59,593 nucleotides of DNA from NCBI GenBank assembly GCA_964557295.1, contig CAZKZP010000017.1, positions 1 through 59,593 on the forward strand, in the 5' to 3' direction. The notes under the pieces are model-generated. The model saw nothing but the letters and a program-made list of their open reading frames with translations. It searched no databases and was not told the DNA's origin. Below are positions 17,628 to 27,016 of the stretch, one piece after another. The translations under genes and the position numbers were made by a program. Position 1 is the stretch's first letter. Every line of letters starts with the position of its first letter. This DNA comes from JBFMHP01 sp964557295. GTDB lineage: Bacteria > Pseudomonadota > Gammaproteobacteria > RBG-16-57-12.

Positions 17628-18562
17628 CAGCGCGCGCCTCCCCGCCCTAAGCGGATGCGCGGATCGAGCCAGCCGTAGGCCAGGTCGGTCAACGCGTTGA
17701 CCACCACATAGGTCACGCTGATCAGCAGCACGCAGGCCTGCACCAGCGGGTAATCGCGGCTCTGGATCGCCTCGATGGTCAGCTGCCCGATGCCGGGCCA
17801 GGAGAAGATGGTCTCGGTGATCACCGCCCCGCCGAGCAGCACGCCGAGTTGCAGCCCCAGCAGCGTGACCACCGGCAACAGCGCGTTGCGCACCGCGTGG
17901 CGCCAGATGACGCGCCCCTCGGGCAGCCCCTTGGCGCGCGCGGTGCGCACGAAGTCTTCGTTCAACACTTCGAGCAGCGAGGCGCGCACCATGCGCGAGA
18001 GCACCGAAGCGAGCGCCGTGCCCAGGGTGAGCGCGGGCAGGATCAAGGAGGCGAATCCCTCGCGGCCGCTCACCGGAAACCAGCCAAGCCACAGCGCGAA
18101 CACCAGGATCAACACCGGCCCCATCACGAAATTCGGAATCGACACGCCGATCAAGGCGACTGCCATCGAGCCGCGGTCCCACGCCGAGTGCTGGCGCACC
18201 GCCGCCATGGTGCCAAGCGGCAGCGCGATGGCAACCGCCACGAGCAGCGAGGCGAGCGCCAGTTCCACCGTGGCGGGGATGCGCTCGAGCAAGGTCTCGG
18301 TGACGGGGCGGTTGGTGTGCAGCGAGGTGCCCAGATCGAACTGCGCCAGGCCCGCGAAATAATGGACCAGCTGCTGCCACAGCGAGAGATCGAGTCCCAG
18401 CGCGGCGCGCAGCGCCTCGCGGTCGGCCGGTCGCGCCGACTCCCCGAGCATCACCTCGACCGGATCGCCCGGAATCAGATGGATGAAAAAGAACACGATG
18501 CAACACACCCCAAGGATCACCAGGAGCGCGCTGAACAAGCGTGATAGCAGAAAACTCGGCAT
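17627..18562 (-). CDS. Dipeptide/oligopeptide ABC transporter permease (DppB/OppB type)
   Basis: Partner permease of the preceding gene. The 311 residues show the standard DppB opening LLSRLFSALLVILGVCCIVF, the LIPGDPVEVMLGE motif after the first membrane segment, and the coupling loop DFVRTARAKGLPEGRV; PALTLG and the ETIFSWPGIGQL region complete the signature. The start is ATG 18562, where the membrane helix begins; the frame stays open to 18664 but that part runs through a REP element. It follows the YkuD gene with a 170-base gap that contains the REP element. Substrate unknown; see the neighbouring binding protein. Confidence 0.92.
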   Translation of the reverse strand: MPSFLLSRLFSALLVILGVCCIVFFFIHLIPGDPVEVMLGESARPADREALRAALGLDLSLWQQLVHYFAGLAQFDLGTSLHTNRPVTETLLERIPATVELALASLLVAVAIALPLGTMAAVRQHSAWDRGSMAVALIGVSIPNFVMGPVLILVFALWLGWFPVSGREGFASLILPALTLGTALASVLSRMVRASLLEVLNEDFVRTARAKGLPEGRVIWRHAVRNALLPVVTLLGLQLGVLLGGAVITETIFSWPGIGQLTIEAIQSRDYPLVQACVLLISVTYVVVNALTDLAYGWLDPRIRLGRGGAR

Positions 18563-18626
18563 GTGTTTAGTGAGTGCCAGTATCCAATTGTTTAGAATTC
18601 TCGGAATGTCCTCGTCCGCGGCATTC

Positions 18627-18700
18627 CGTAGGAGCCAGCCCTGCTGGCGAAGCCGTCCCGACACATCCGGATCAATCGCTTGCGGGGCAAGCTCCTACGT
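18627..18700. repeat. REP doublet 3 (GTAGGAGC type)
   Basis: CCGTAGGAGCCAGCCCTGCTGGCG and, inverted, CGCTTGCGGGGCAAGCTCCTACG. It lies inside the putative murein-peptide operon, between the YkuD gene and the permeases, where it could affect transcript stability or the ratio of upstream to downstream products. Confidence 0.8.
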
Positions 18701-18732
18701 GTGCATGCGCATCCCGGTGAGGATGCCATCGT

Positions 18733-19212
18733 TCAGCGGATGATGACCTTGGTTCCCGCATCAATCAAGTCAAACAGCTCGATGATATCCCGGTTTCGCA
18801 TGCGCACGCACCCGTGCGATCCCGGCACACCCATCGGCACCGAATCCGGACTGCCGTGGATGTAGATGTACCGGCGCATGGTATCGACCTCGCCCAGGCG
18901 GTTCTTGCCGACTTCGCAGCCGCTCAGCCACAGGATGCGCGTGAGGATCCAGTCGCGTTGCGGATGGGCCTGCGCCAGCGCCGCGGAGTAGCTCTCGCCC
19001 GTGGGCCGGCGGCCGACGAACACGGTGTTCTCCGCGCAGCCCCGCCCGATCTTGGCGCGGATGATGTGCACGCCGCGCGGCGTGCAGCCGCTGCCGTTCC
19101 GTTCGCCGGGGCCGTTCTTCGCGGTGGAGACGGCATAGCGCCGGTGTATCCGGCGGCCGTGATAGAGCGTCAAGGTCTGTTTGACGAGATTGATTTCAAT
19201 GCGCGGCATCAT
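18733..19212 (-). CDS. Signal-less YkuD-domain protein, candidate cytoplasmic L,D-carboxypeptidase
   Basis: A 159-residue protein made of one YkuD (L,D-transpeptidase) domain: His119 in YIHGSPD and the catalytic block SHGCVRM at 132-138 with Cys135. There is no signal peptide, lipobox or membrane segment, unlike periplasmic L,D-transpeptidases. Known signal-less YkuD proteins (ElsL/LdtK of Acinetobacter, LdcV of Vibrio) trim the terminal D-Ala of murein tetrapeptides in the cytoplasm during recycling. This gene lies 3 bases after a peptide-binding lipoprotein gene and upstream of peptide permeases and nagZ, which fits the same role. Family is certain; the carboxypeptidase role is inference. 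Confidence 0.85.
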   Translation of the reverse strand: MMPRIEINLVKQTLTLYHGRRIHRRYAVSTAKNGPGERNGSGCTPRGVHIIRAKIGRGCAENTVFVGRRPTGESYSAALAQAHPQRDWILTRILWLSGCEVGKNRLGEVDTMRRYIYIHGSPDSVPMGVPGSHGCVRMRNRDIIELFDLIDAGTKVIIR

Positions 19213-19215
19213 GCA

Positions 19216-20682
19216 TCAATTTCCACGCCGCGCGCGCAGCAAGCCATCGTAGTTGCCATCGGCCGTGACCGCGTAATCGACGATCCCGGGCCGCGCCACG
19301 AACACGTGATCCTCGTACCACAGCGGCACATAGGGCAGATCCGCGTTCACCTGCGCCTGGAGTGCGCGGTAGGCCTGCACGCGCTCCTCCAGCGTGGCCG
19401 CGCCCTCGGCGCGCTCGATCAGCGCATCGGCCTGCGCATCGCGATAGCGGCCGCGGTTGGCGCCCTCGGGCGGCAGCATCGCGCTGTGAAACACATAGCG
19501 GAAGATATCCGGCGTCTTGATGCCGACCCACGAGAGGCTGAACATCTGAAACGCGCCGCGTTTGATGTCGCCGTAAAACGTGCCCCAGTCGTAACTCTGC
19601 ACCTTCACCTCCAGCCCGACCTCGCTCAACTGCTGCTGGATGACGGTCGCCAGGCGGATGCGAAACGGATCGCTGGAGGTCTTGTAACTGAGTGTGCGCT
19701 GCGCCGGCGCCAAGCCGTTCAACAAGGCGCGCGCCTGGTCCGGATCGTATTCGTACAGGGGCAGGTCGGGATTTCCCGCCCAGTGCGTCGGCGGCAGAAT
19801 GGACGTGGCCGTGCGCGCCGCGCCGCCGAAGACATACTGAATGATCTCGTCACGATCGATGGCATGGGCGATCGCCTGGCGCACGGGCAACTGTCCGGTG
19901 ACCGCGTCTTCCAGATTGAAGCCGAGATAGCTGAAATTGGAGCCGCGCGCGCGCAGCACCGTCATCCCCTGTTCGGCGAGGTGCCCGACCAGCTCCGGCG
20001 GCAGATCGTTTTGCAGCATGTCGATCTCACCGCGCAGCAGTTTCAGCGCGCGCACGGTGGGATCCTTCACCAGCACAAACTCCACCCGTTGTTGATCACC
20101 TTGCCGCTCCAATTCCAGACGCCCCTGCTCCGGCCAGGCGATGAAGCGGAACGCGCCGCTGCCGATCGGCTGGGTATTGAAGGGATGGCGCGCGGCCAGC
20201 TTGTTCGCTGGGAGGATGCCGATCACCAGATAGCCGGGAAACAAGGGATCGGGACGCGCGAGGTAAAAGTCGACCGTCTGCGCATCCGGGGTTTCGATGC
20301 GTTCGATCATCGCAAGGCTGGCGCGGTGCGGCGAGGCCGTCTGCGGATCGAGGATCGAGGCATAGGTCGCGCGCACGTCCTCACTCGTCAGCACCGCGCC
20401 ATCGTGAAAACGGGGCTCAAGGCGCAAGGTGAAGCGGTAATGGAGCGGCGTGACCGCCTGCCACACGGCCAGCTCCGGCACCGCCTGCAATGCGGGATCG
20501 AAATCCACCAGCGATTGATACAGCAGCCGATTGATGCGCGATGAAGCGGCATCCGTGGCAAAGCGCGGATCGAGCGTCACCGGGGCGCTCGCCAAGGCAA
20601 ACCGCAGGCTGTCGTGACGGGGATCGGCGCAGCCGGCTGTGATCAGCACCAGCAGGAGCAAGGCGAGGAAGGTGCGCGTCAT
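19216..20682 (-). CDS. Peptide-binding lipoprotein of an ABC importer (SBP family 5)
   Basis: Extracytoplasmic solute-binding protein of the DppA/OppA/MppA family. The 488-residue precursor starts MTRTFLALLLLVLITAGC: a short basic n-region, hydrophobic core and lipobox ITAGC with lipidated Cys18. Family landmarks are the TLDPRFATDAASSRIN region near the N-terminus, the RFHDGAVLTSEDV motif, and GSGAFRF. ATG 20682 is chosen because the signal begins there and the upstream gene stops at 20685, leaving two bases between. It is followed at once by the YkuD gene. It probably delivers peptides to the two permeases; murein tripeptide or tetrapeptide is the likeliest ligand by context only. Confidence 0.9.
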   Translation of the reverse strand: MTRTFLALLLLVLITAGCADPRHDSLRFALASAPVTLDPRFATDAASSRINRLLYQSLVDFDPALQAVPELAVWQAVTPLHYRFTLRLEPRFHDGAVLTSEDVRATYASILDPQTASPHRASLAMIERIETPDAQTVDFYLARPDPLFPGYLVIGILPANKLAARHPFNTQPIGSGAFRFIAWPEQGRLELERQGDQQRVEFVLVKDPTVRALKLLRGEIDMLQNDLPPELVGHLAEQGMTVLRARGSNFSYLGFNLEDAVTGQLPVRQAIAHAIDRDEIIQYVFGGAARTATSILPPTHWAGNPDLPLYEYDPDQARALLNGLAPAQRTLSYKTSSDPFRIRLATVIQQQLSEVGLEVKVQSYDWGTFYGDIKRGAFQMFSLSWVGIKTPDIFRYVFHSAMLPPEGANRGRYRDAQADALIERAEGAATLEERVQAYRALQAQVNADLPYVPLWYEDHVFVARPGIVDYAVTADGNYDGLLRARRGN

Positions 20683-20684
20683 CG

Positions 20685-21167
20685 TCACTTGGCTTCGTGC
20701 TTCCACAGCTTGTAAGGGTTCTTCACCAAACAGACATTGTAATAGCGCACATCGTGCGAGACTTCTGCGCCAGCCCAGTCCGGCAGCGCGAAGGTCTCGT
20801 CCTCGTGTGCCAGCTCGATTTCCGCGACCACCAGGCCCGCATTGTCGCCGCCAAACACATCCACCTCCCAGGTGTGATCGCCGTGCGCGACATGATAGCG
20901 CGTCTTCTCGATCAGCGGCTGCTCGCAGAGACTGCGCAACATCTCCCGCGCATCAGTCACCGGGATCGCGTATTCATATTCCTTGCGGCTGATGCCCAGG
21001 GTGGCACTCTTGATATTGAGAAACGCCTGATCACCGCTCACCCGCACCCGCACCGAGGAGTGCTGTGAACCGGAAAGATAACCCTGGCTCATGAACACCC
21101 CCGGCGCGGCGTGTTGGCGCCAGCCGTCGTGCTTGACCAGGAATTTGCGTTCGATTTCTTTTGCCAT
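20685..21167 (-). CDS. CYTH-domain phosphohydrolase (inorganic triphosphatase-like)
   Basis: A 160-residue protein that is a single CYTH domain. It starts MAKEIERKFLV, the ExExK motif that binds triphosphate and metal in these tunnel enzymes, and continues with the family's alternating acidic and basic strands, ending YYNVCLVKNPYKLW. Bacterial stand-alone CYTH proteins of this size are mostly tripolyphosphatases (as shown for the Nitrosomonas europaea enzyme); adenylate cyclase activity is also known in the superfamily. It is the first gene of the run that leads into the peptide-binding lipoprotein, with no obvious functional link. Start: ATG 21167, the family's usual first residue. Confidence 0.87.
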   Translation of the reverse strand: MAKEIERKFLVKHDGWRQHAAPGVFMSQGYLSGSQHSSVRVRVSGDQAFLNIKSATLGISRKEYEYAIPVTDAREMLRSLCEQPLIEKTRYHVAHGDHTWEVDVFGGDNAGLVVAEIELAHEDETFALPDWAGAEVSHDVRYYNVCLVKNPYKLWKHEAK

Positions 21168-21210
21168 ATCTATAAGTAACGTCTGAAACAAAGTGGAACC
21201 GCTTTTGTTC

Positions 21211-21263
21211 CCTTCCCTCACCCGGCCCTTCGGGCCACCCTCTCCCGCCTGCGGGAGAGGGAG
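21211..21263. repeat. CCCTCTCCC/GGGAGAGGG hairpin repeat with a preceding GGCCC hairpin
   Basis: CCCGGCCCTTCGGGCC and CCCTCTCCCGC with GCGGGAGAGGG form two adjacent hairpins between rlmD and the CYTH gene. It may separate the two transcription units. Confidence 0.7.
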
Positions 21264-21345
21264 AGTCAGTGCGGCCTTTGGCCGCAGGTTCCTGGATAGG
21301 AGCAAAAAATCTTCAACACGCCCTAAAAATCCACACTGAACAATC

Positions 21346-22680
21346 TCACCCCCGCACAAACAACGCAATCGACTCCACATGCGCGGTGTGCGGAAACATA
21401 TCCATCACCCCGGCCTTGACCAGGCGATAGCCGTACTTGTGCACCAGCGCGCCGGCATCACGCGACAAGGTGGCTACATTGCACGAGACGTAGACCAGCC
21501 GCTTGGGCGTAAAGCTGGCCAGTTGATGCAAGACCTCGATCGCGCCGCTGCGCGGCGGGTCGACCAGGATCTTGTCGTAGTGCTGTTTCAACCAGGGCAG
21601 CTGCGAGACATCCTGAGCCAGATTCGCGACGTGAAATTCGGCGTTGCTGATGCCGTTACGCGCGGCGTTCTCGCGCGCACGCTGCACCAGTCCTTCCACG
21701 CCTTCGACACCCACCACCTCGCGGGCCTTGCGCGCCAGCGGCAACGTGAAGTTGCCCAGTCCGCAGAACAGATCGAGCACGCTTTCATCCGGCTGCGGAT
21801 CGAGCAGCGCGAGCGCGTGCGGGATCATGCGTCGATTGATCTCCACATTCACTTGGGTGAAGTCGGTCGGCAAGAATTCCACCTCCACTTGATAATCACT
21901 CAAGACATAATGCAGGCGGCTCTGCGCCGGCCACAGCGGGGCGGTGGTCTCGGGTCCACCCGGTTGCAGATAGATGTGAAGCCCGGTGGACTGGGCGAAC
22001 GCGGTCAGCTTCTCGCAATCGGCCGCGTTCAGTTCCTGCAGATTGCGGAACACCAGCGCCGTATGCGTATCACACACCGCGACCTCGATCTGGGCGATAT
22101 GGCGATAGGCCTCCAGCGAACGGATCAAGGCCGAGAGCTCAGAGATGCGCTCGCCGACGCTGGGATGCAAGACCTCGCACCGCTCCAGATCGGCGAGATA
22201 CGGCGTGCTCTTCTCGCGAAACCCGACCAGTACCTTGCCCTTCTTCTCGACGTAGCGCACGCCCAGGCGTGCCTTGCGCCGGTAGCCCCATTCCGGGCCG
22301 GTCAGGGGCGCGAGCACTTCTTCCGGGTCGACCTTGCCGATATGCCGGAATGTTTCCAGCAACTGGTGTTGCTTGAGTTCGATCTGTTTCTGCGCGCTGA
22401 TGTGTTGCAGACTGCATCCGCCGCAGACACCGAAGTGCGGGCAGCGCGGACTCACCCGATCCGGCGAGGCCGTGAGCACCTGCTCGACCCGGCCTTCGTC
22501 ATAACGCCCACCGGTATCGGTATAGCGGAAGATCACCTCCTCGCCGGTCAGCGCGCCCTCGACGAACACCACCTTGTTGTTCACATGAGTGACGCCACGG
22601 CCTTCATGGCTCATGGATTCGATCGTGGCCTGCACGGTTTGTTGCGGGAGGGGTTTTCTTGCGCTGCGACGTCTTGCCAT
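21346..22680 (-). CDS. rlmD: 23S rRNA (uracil-1939-C5)-methyltransferase RlmD
   Basis: SAM-dependent methyltransferase that modifies U1939 of 23S rRNA. The 444-residue protein has an N-terminal TRAM domain, a 4Fe-4S cluster with Cys80, Cys86 and Cys89 in CPHFGVCGGC plus a later Cys at about 168, the DFTQVN motif, the SAM-binding LDLFCGLGNFTLPLA, DPPRSGA, and the catalytic Cys400 in YVSCNVATLSRD. RlmD rather than TrmA or RlmC is favoured by the TRAM domain and cluster, although RlmC and RlmD are close. It is followed by the CYTH gene after a repeat and preceded by cysM. Confidence 0.93.
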   Translation of the reverse strand: MARRRSARKPLPQQTVQATIESMSHEGRGVTHVNNKVVFVEGALTGEEVIFRYTDTGGRYDEGRVEQVLTASPDRVSPRCPHFGVCGGCSLQHISAQKQIELKQHQLLETFRHIGKVDPEEVLAPLTGPEWGYRRKARLGVRYVEKKGKVLVGFREKSTPYLADLERCEVLHPSVGERISELSALIRSLEAYRHIAQIEVAVCDTHTALVFRNLQELNAADCEKLTAFAQSTGLHIYLQPGGPETTAPLWPAQSRLHYVLSDYQVEVEFLPTDFTQVNVEINRRMIPHALALLDPQPDESVLDLFCGLGNFTLPLARKAREVVGVEGVEGLVQRARENAARNGISNAEFHVANLAQDVSQLPWLKQHYDKILVDPPRSGAIEVLHQLASFTPKRLVYVSCNVATLSRDAGALVHKYGYRLVKAGVMDMFPHTAHVESIALFVRG

Positions 22681-22715
22681 TTATTCAACTCGATTGACTC
22701 TGGCTCTGCATGCCA

Positions 22716-23612
22716 TCAGGCGGGAAACACATTCGTGGAGAGATAGCGATCACCCCGATCACAGATGATGGTGACGATCACCGCGTTTTTCACCTCGCCC
22801 GACAGCTGCAAGGCCGCGGCCACCGCGCCGCCGGAGGAGATGCCGCAGAAGATCCCTTCCTTGGCCGCCAGGGCGCGGGTGGTGTCTTCGGCCGCCTGCT
22901 GGCTCACGTCGATGATGCGGTCCACGCGCTGCGGTTCGTAGATCTTGGGCAGGTACTCCGGAGGCCAGCGGCGAATCCCCGGAATACTCGCGCCCTCTTC
23001 CGGTTGCACGCCGATGATCTGGATCGCCGGGTTCTTCTCCTTCAGATAACGCGAGTTGCCCATGATGGTGCCGGTGGTGCCCATGGCGCTGACGAAGTGC
23101 GTGACCCGGCCCTCGGTATCGCGCCAGATCTCCGGGGCGGTGCCCTCGTAGTGCGCAAGCGGGTTGTCGGTGTTGGCGAACTGATTGAGCACGATGCCCT
23201 CGCCGCGCGCCTGCATGTGATCGGCCAGGTCGCGCGCGCCCTCCATGCCCGCGGCCTTGCTGACCAGCACGATCTCCGCGCCGAAGGCCTTCATCGTGCC
23301 ACGGCGCTCCACGCTCATGGTCTCGGGCATGATCAGCACCATGCGATAGCCCTTGATCGCCGCGGCCATCGCCAGGGCGATGCCGGTGTTGCCGCTGGTC
23401 GCCTCGATCAGCGTGTCGCCCGGCTTGATCGCGCCGCGCGCCTCGGCATGCGTGATCATGCTCAGCGCCGGGCGGTCCTTGACCGAGCCCGCCGGATTAT
23501 TGCCCTCGAGTTTGGCCAGCACCAGATTGGTGGTCACCCCCGGCAAGCGCTGCAAGCGCACCAGCGGGGTATTGCCGATGAATTGTTCGATCGTCGGGAT
23601 GTTCATGCGCAT
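22716..23612 (-). CDS. cysM: Cysteine synthase B
   Basis: PLP enzyme that makes cysteine from O-acetylserine and sulfide or thiosulfate. The 298-residue protein carries the PLP lysine at about 45 in NNPAGSVKDR, the phosphate-binding SGNTGIAL and the late GTTGT and GISSGGA loops. Its length and the EEGASIPGIRRWP stretch are typical of CysM rather than CysK. The start is ATG 23612 or ATG 23606 two codons later; both lack a strong Shine-Dalgarno. It is divergent from the TonB-receptor gene. Confidence 0.93.
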   Translation of the reverse strand: MRMNIPTIEQFIGNTPLVRLQRLPGVTTNLVLAKLEGNNPAGSVKDRPALSMITHAEARGAIKPGDTLIEATSGNTGIALAMAAAIKGYRMVLIMPETMSVERRGTMKAFGAEIVLVSKAAGMEGARDLADHMQARGEGIVLNQFANTDNPLAHYEGTAPEIWRDTEGRVTHFVSAMGTTGTIMGNSRYLKEKNPAIQIIGVQPEEGASIPGIRRWPPEYLPKIYEPQRVDRIIDVSQQAAEDTTRALAAKEGIFCGISSGGAVAAALQLSGEVKNAVIVTIICDRGDRYLSTNVFPA

Positions 23613-23689
23613 CGCGTCATCTGTCGTTCATAAGGGGCTTGACTGGCTCGATAGTATATCAGCCCGGGTTGCACCCTACCTCAAGATAA

Positions 23690-23719
23690 TTGCCATTTCC
23701 AGGCCACATTGGGTATAGT
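23690..23719 (+). promoter_or_regulatory. Candidate sigma-70 promoter of the TonB-receptor gene
   Basis: TTGCCA (23690-23695) and TATAGT (23714-23719) separated by 18 bases, about 70 bases upstream of the proposed start. The call is by eye only, but it is the best-matching hexamer pair seen in the cysM/TonB-receptor divergent region. Confidence 0.4.
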
Positions 23720-23787
23720 CTTTCCACTCTTGTGACATGGAGGTTGATTCTGGTCGCTTGCGAAACATAACCACGAAACCAACAACC

Positions 23788-25857
23788 ATGACACGACAAT
23801 CCATCACCACCGCTCGCACCGTGCATTTCCCGCTCCTGTTTCTGGGCATGCTGGGGGCCTCCCTGGCACAAGCCGAGGCTGAAATCTCCGAACACTCCGG
23901 CGTTTCGGAAGAGATTTACTTCGAAGACTTGCCCGTCGTCCTGTCGGCCTCGCGGCTGGAACAGTCCCTGCACGACGCCCCGAGTTCCGTCACCATCATC
24001 GATCGCGAAATGATCCACGCCAGCGGCGCGCGCAACATCGCGGATCTGTTCCGCCTCGTGCCCGGCTACCAGGTGGCCCATGCCCTGGGGTACCAGCATG
24101 TGGTGGCCTATCACGGTCTATCGGATCAATACCCGCACCGGCTCCAGATCCTGATCGACGGCCGCGCCGTCTACCAGCCCACCTTCGGCGGCCCGGAATG
24201 GGCGGATCTGCCGATCGACATCGAAGACATCAGCCGCATCGAGGTCATCCGCGGCACCAATGCCGCCAGCTACGGCTCGAACTCCTTCATGGGGGTGATC
24301 AATATCATCACCCTGCACAGCGCCGAAACCCAAGGCGCTTATCTGCGCCACCGCAGTGGCAATCTCGGCGTGCGCGACAACCTGGCGCAACTCGGCGGCC
24401 AGTTGGGCAACAGCACCTTCCGCGTGAGCATGGGCGAACGCCGCGATGACGGCGCGTTTACCCTCGCCAACACCTCAAACGGCTATGACCGATCCGAGAT
24501 GCGGTTCGCCAACGCCCGCATCGACCAGCAGCTCGGCACAAACAACCAACTGCTCTATGAATTCGGCCTGACCGACGGCAGCCACGGCACCCGATTCAGC
24601 TACAGCGCGCCCCTGAGCGGCTTCCTTTTCTACGATATCGAAGTCAATCGCTCGTATGAGCTGCTGCGTTGGACCCATCACAACAGCAGCGAGAATTTCT
24701 TCCATGTGCAGTTCTTCCACAACTACACCAATCTCGAAGATGTCATCGACGTACCCCTCGATGCGATCGGCCTGGCTCCCTTCACCGTCGACAAGAGCGT
24801 CGCGGGCGAACGCTATGACCTCGAATTCCAGCACACGTTCGCCCCCGCCGCGAACACCCGCATGGTCTGGGGCATCAGCACACGCATGGACCGCGTCGAC
24901 TCCCCCTTTAACCTCTATGGGGAGAAAAAAATCGACGCCCGCATCCAGCGCGCCTTCGCCAACCTGGAAACACGAATCACCGAGAACTGGCTGACCAACC
25001 TCGGCTTCATGGTCGAACAAACCCCGTACGATGCCTCCCGCGTCTCGCCGCGCGTGAGCCTCCACCGGCGGCTGGCGCCGGGCCACTCGCTGAGGCTGGC
25101 AGCGGCGCGCGCCTACCGCCCGCCCTTCATCCTGGAGGAAGAAATCGACGCCCGCACCGTATTCCGCCCCGACATCGCTATGCTCCTCGGCGGCTCACAA
25201 GACATCGGCATCTACAGCCTTACGGATGTCAGCTCCGAGCGGGTCGACATGATCGAACTCGCCTATCTCGGCAAGTTGCAGACCTTGCCGCTGACCGTGG
25301 AACTGCGCACGTTCTCTGAAAAACTGAAAGACATCATCACGCCGGTGGACGTGCAGACCTCGGACTACCTCTCCGGCCCGGCATTCGATGACTACGACGA
25401 CGAGATGCTCACCCTGCTCAACTATGACCACGCCGACATCCGCGGCCTGGAAGGCCAGCTGACCTACCAGCCCAGCAAAAACAGCCGGCTCATCGCCAGC
25501 TACACCTACCTCCACATCAACAGCAGCGACCGGGAACCGGAATACTTCTATTCCACCAGCGCCCCGCGCCAGAGCTGGAGCCTCTTCGCCATGTTCGGAT
25601 CACAGGATGACCTGCACGCGAGCTTCGCCTATTATCGCGTGGGTGAAACCACCTGGATGGGCGCATTGAACAAAGGCAACCCGGTGCCGGCCTATGAGCG
25701 GTTTGACAGCAAGATCGGCATCGGCTTCAAGAACGCCGCGGTGCAAGGCGAATTCGCCTTGGTCATGCAGAGTGCACAGGGCGAATACCAGGAATTCAGG
25801 GCGCAGAATGTATTCGACAAGCGTTATTACGCCGCGGTCAGTTTATATTTTTATTAA
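23788..25857 (+). CDS. TonB-dependent outer-membrane receptor
   Basis: A 689-residue outer-membrane beta-barrel precursor. The signal peptide lies in about the first 30 residues (HFPLLFLGMLGASLAQAEA). The plug domain follows, with LPVVLSASRLEQSLHDAPSSV at its start and the VEVIRG-like IEVIRGTNAASYGSNSFMGV signature at about 150. The rest is a barrel of alternating aromatic strands that ends in NVFDKRYYAAVSLYFY with a terminal aromatic residue for BAM recognition. The substrate is not evident. ATG 23788 is the best signal-peptide start; an in-frame ATG at 23737 would add 17 residues. It is followed by a binding-protein gene and a hybrid kinase gene on the same strand. Confidence 0.92.
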   Translation: MTRQSITTARTVHFPLLFLGMLGASLAQAEAEISEHSGVSEEIYFEDLPVVLSASRLEQSLHDAPSSVTIIDREMIHASGARNIADLFRLVPGYQVAHALGYQHVVAYHGLSDQYPHRLQILIDGRAVYQPTFGGPEWADLPIDIEDISRIEVIRGTNAASYGSNSFMGVINIITLHSAETQGAYLRHRSGNLGVRDNLAQLGGQLGNSTFRVSMGERRDDGAFTLANTSNGYDRSEMRFANARIDQQLGTNNQLLYEFGLTDGSHGTRFSYSAPLSGFLFYDIEVNRSYELLRWTHHNSSENFFHVQFFHNYTNLEDVIDVPLDAIGLAPFTVDKSVAGERYDLEFQHTFAPAANTRMVWGISTRMDRVDSPFNLYGEKKIDARIQRAFANLETRITENWLTNLGFMVEQTPYDASRVSPRVSLHRRLAPGHSLRLAAARAYRPPFILEEEIDARTVFRPDIAMLLGGSQDIGIYSLTDVSSERVDMIELAYLGKLQTLPLTVELRTFSEKLKDIITPVDVQTSDYLSGPAFDDYDDEMLTLLNYDHADIRGLEGQLTYQPSKNSRLIASYTYLHINSSDREPEYFYSTSAPRQSWSLFAMFGSQDDLHASFAYYRVGETTWMGALNKGNPVPAYERFDSKIGIGFKNAAVQGEFALVMQSAQGEYQEFRAQNVFDKRYYAAVSLYFY

Positions 25858-25931
25858 GGAAGTCCTGAATTGATCAGATATTTCTTATAAACCCGGCATG
25901 AAAATTAAATCTGCAATTGCGGAGTTAATAA

Positions 25932-25960
25932 TTACAATTGCGTCGAACGCTGAATATAGA
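25932..25960 (+). promoter_or_regulatory. Candidate sigma-70 promoter of the binding-protein/kinase pair
   Basis: TTACAA (25932-25937) and TATAGA (25955-25960) with exact 17-base spacing, about 60 bases before the start at 26022. It suggests that the binding-protein and kinase genes can be expressed apart from the receptor gene, which ends at 25857. By eye only. Confidence 0.4.
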
Positions 25961-26021
25961 ATGATGCGACATACCCATCGTTTCGTACCGAGTTAACCAG
26001 AGAGATGCGCGACAGGAAGTC

Positions 26022-27016
26022 ATGAGAACAATGCCCAGTGACATGTGCAAGAAGATGTTCCGGCTCCTCAAGCGATGCGGGGCGGCATACCTCATCGTGT
26101 GCTTGAGCGCCATGGCCACTCGGGCGCAAGCCGGTGATGCGCTCGATCTCATTTTTATCATTCACGAGCAGAACGACTCCTACCGCGAGGTCATCGCGGC
26201 CACCAGCGGCATCCTCAAGTCTCGAAATCCTGACATCAGACTCTACACCCTCATCATGGATGAAACCGGCAAGGCCCTCATCGCGAGTCTGCCGCAGGCC
26301 GAGCACAGGCTGCTCGTCCCCATCGGCAGCATCGCCGCCGGCACCGTCATCCAGGCCAAGCCCGCCAATCCGGTATTCACCGCGCTGGTGCCGAAGCAGA
26401 CCTTCGACAACATCATATCGAAGACCGTCAACAACACAGCCGTCAACGCGTTGTTCCTCGATCAACCCTTCGAACGGCAAATCCGCCTGGCCCAGCTCAT
26501 TCGTCCAGATAACCTTCGTTTGACCGCCATTCTGGGACCGACCTCGCTGCATCACCAGTCAGCGCTGGAGACGGCCGCCGGCAAGCTGAGTCAAAAAATC
26601 GATATCGCCGCCAATGACAACCCGGACCGTCTCGACGACACACTCAACCGCGTGCTGGCCAACAACAACCTGCTGCTCGCCATCCCGGACCCCAAGATCT
26701 TCAACAACCAGAACGTTCAATATCTGTTCCTGAACACCTACCGTCATAAGGTGCCGATCCTCGGCTTCTCCGCCCCGTATGTGAAAGCCGGCGCCTTGGC
26801 GGCGGTATTCTCCACCCCGGAGCAGATCGGAAAAGACCTGGCGGAGATTATCCTCGACTGGCAGACGAGCGGATATCCGCCCGCCAAGCTTCGATCGTCA
26901 TACCCAAAATCTTTCACGGTCAAGGTCAACCACCAGGTCGCCCGTTCGCTGAATCTCAACGGGCTGAGCGAAGATCAACTGCACAAGCAACTGATCCTGG
27001 ACACGGGGGAAACTCC

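Noticed and set aside
18814..20544. 576-codon plus-strand frame opposite the YkuD and peptide-binding genes
   Set aside because: Antisense of two recognised genes, no family motif, no signal or membrane pattern, and His/Arg/Gln-rich composition typical of shadow frames.
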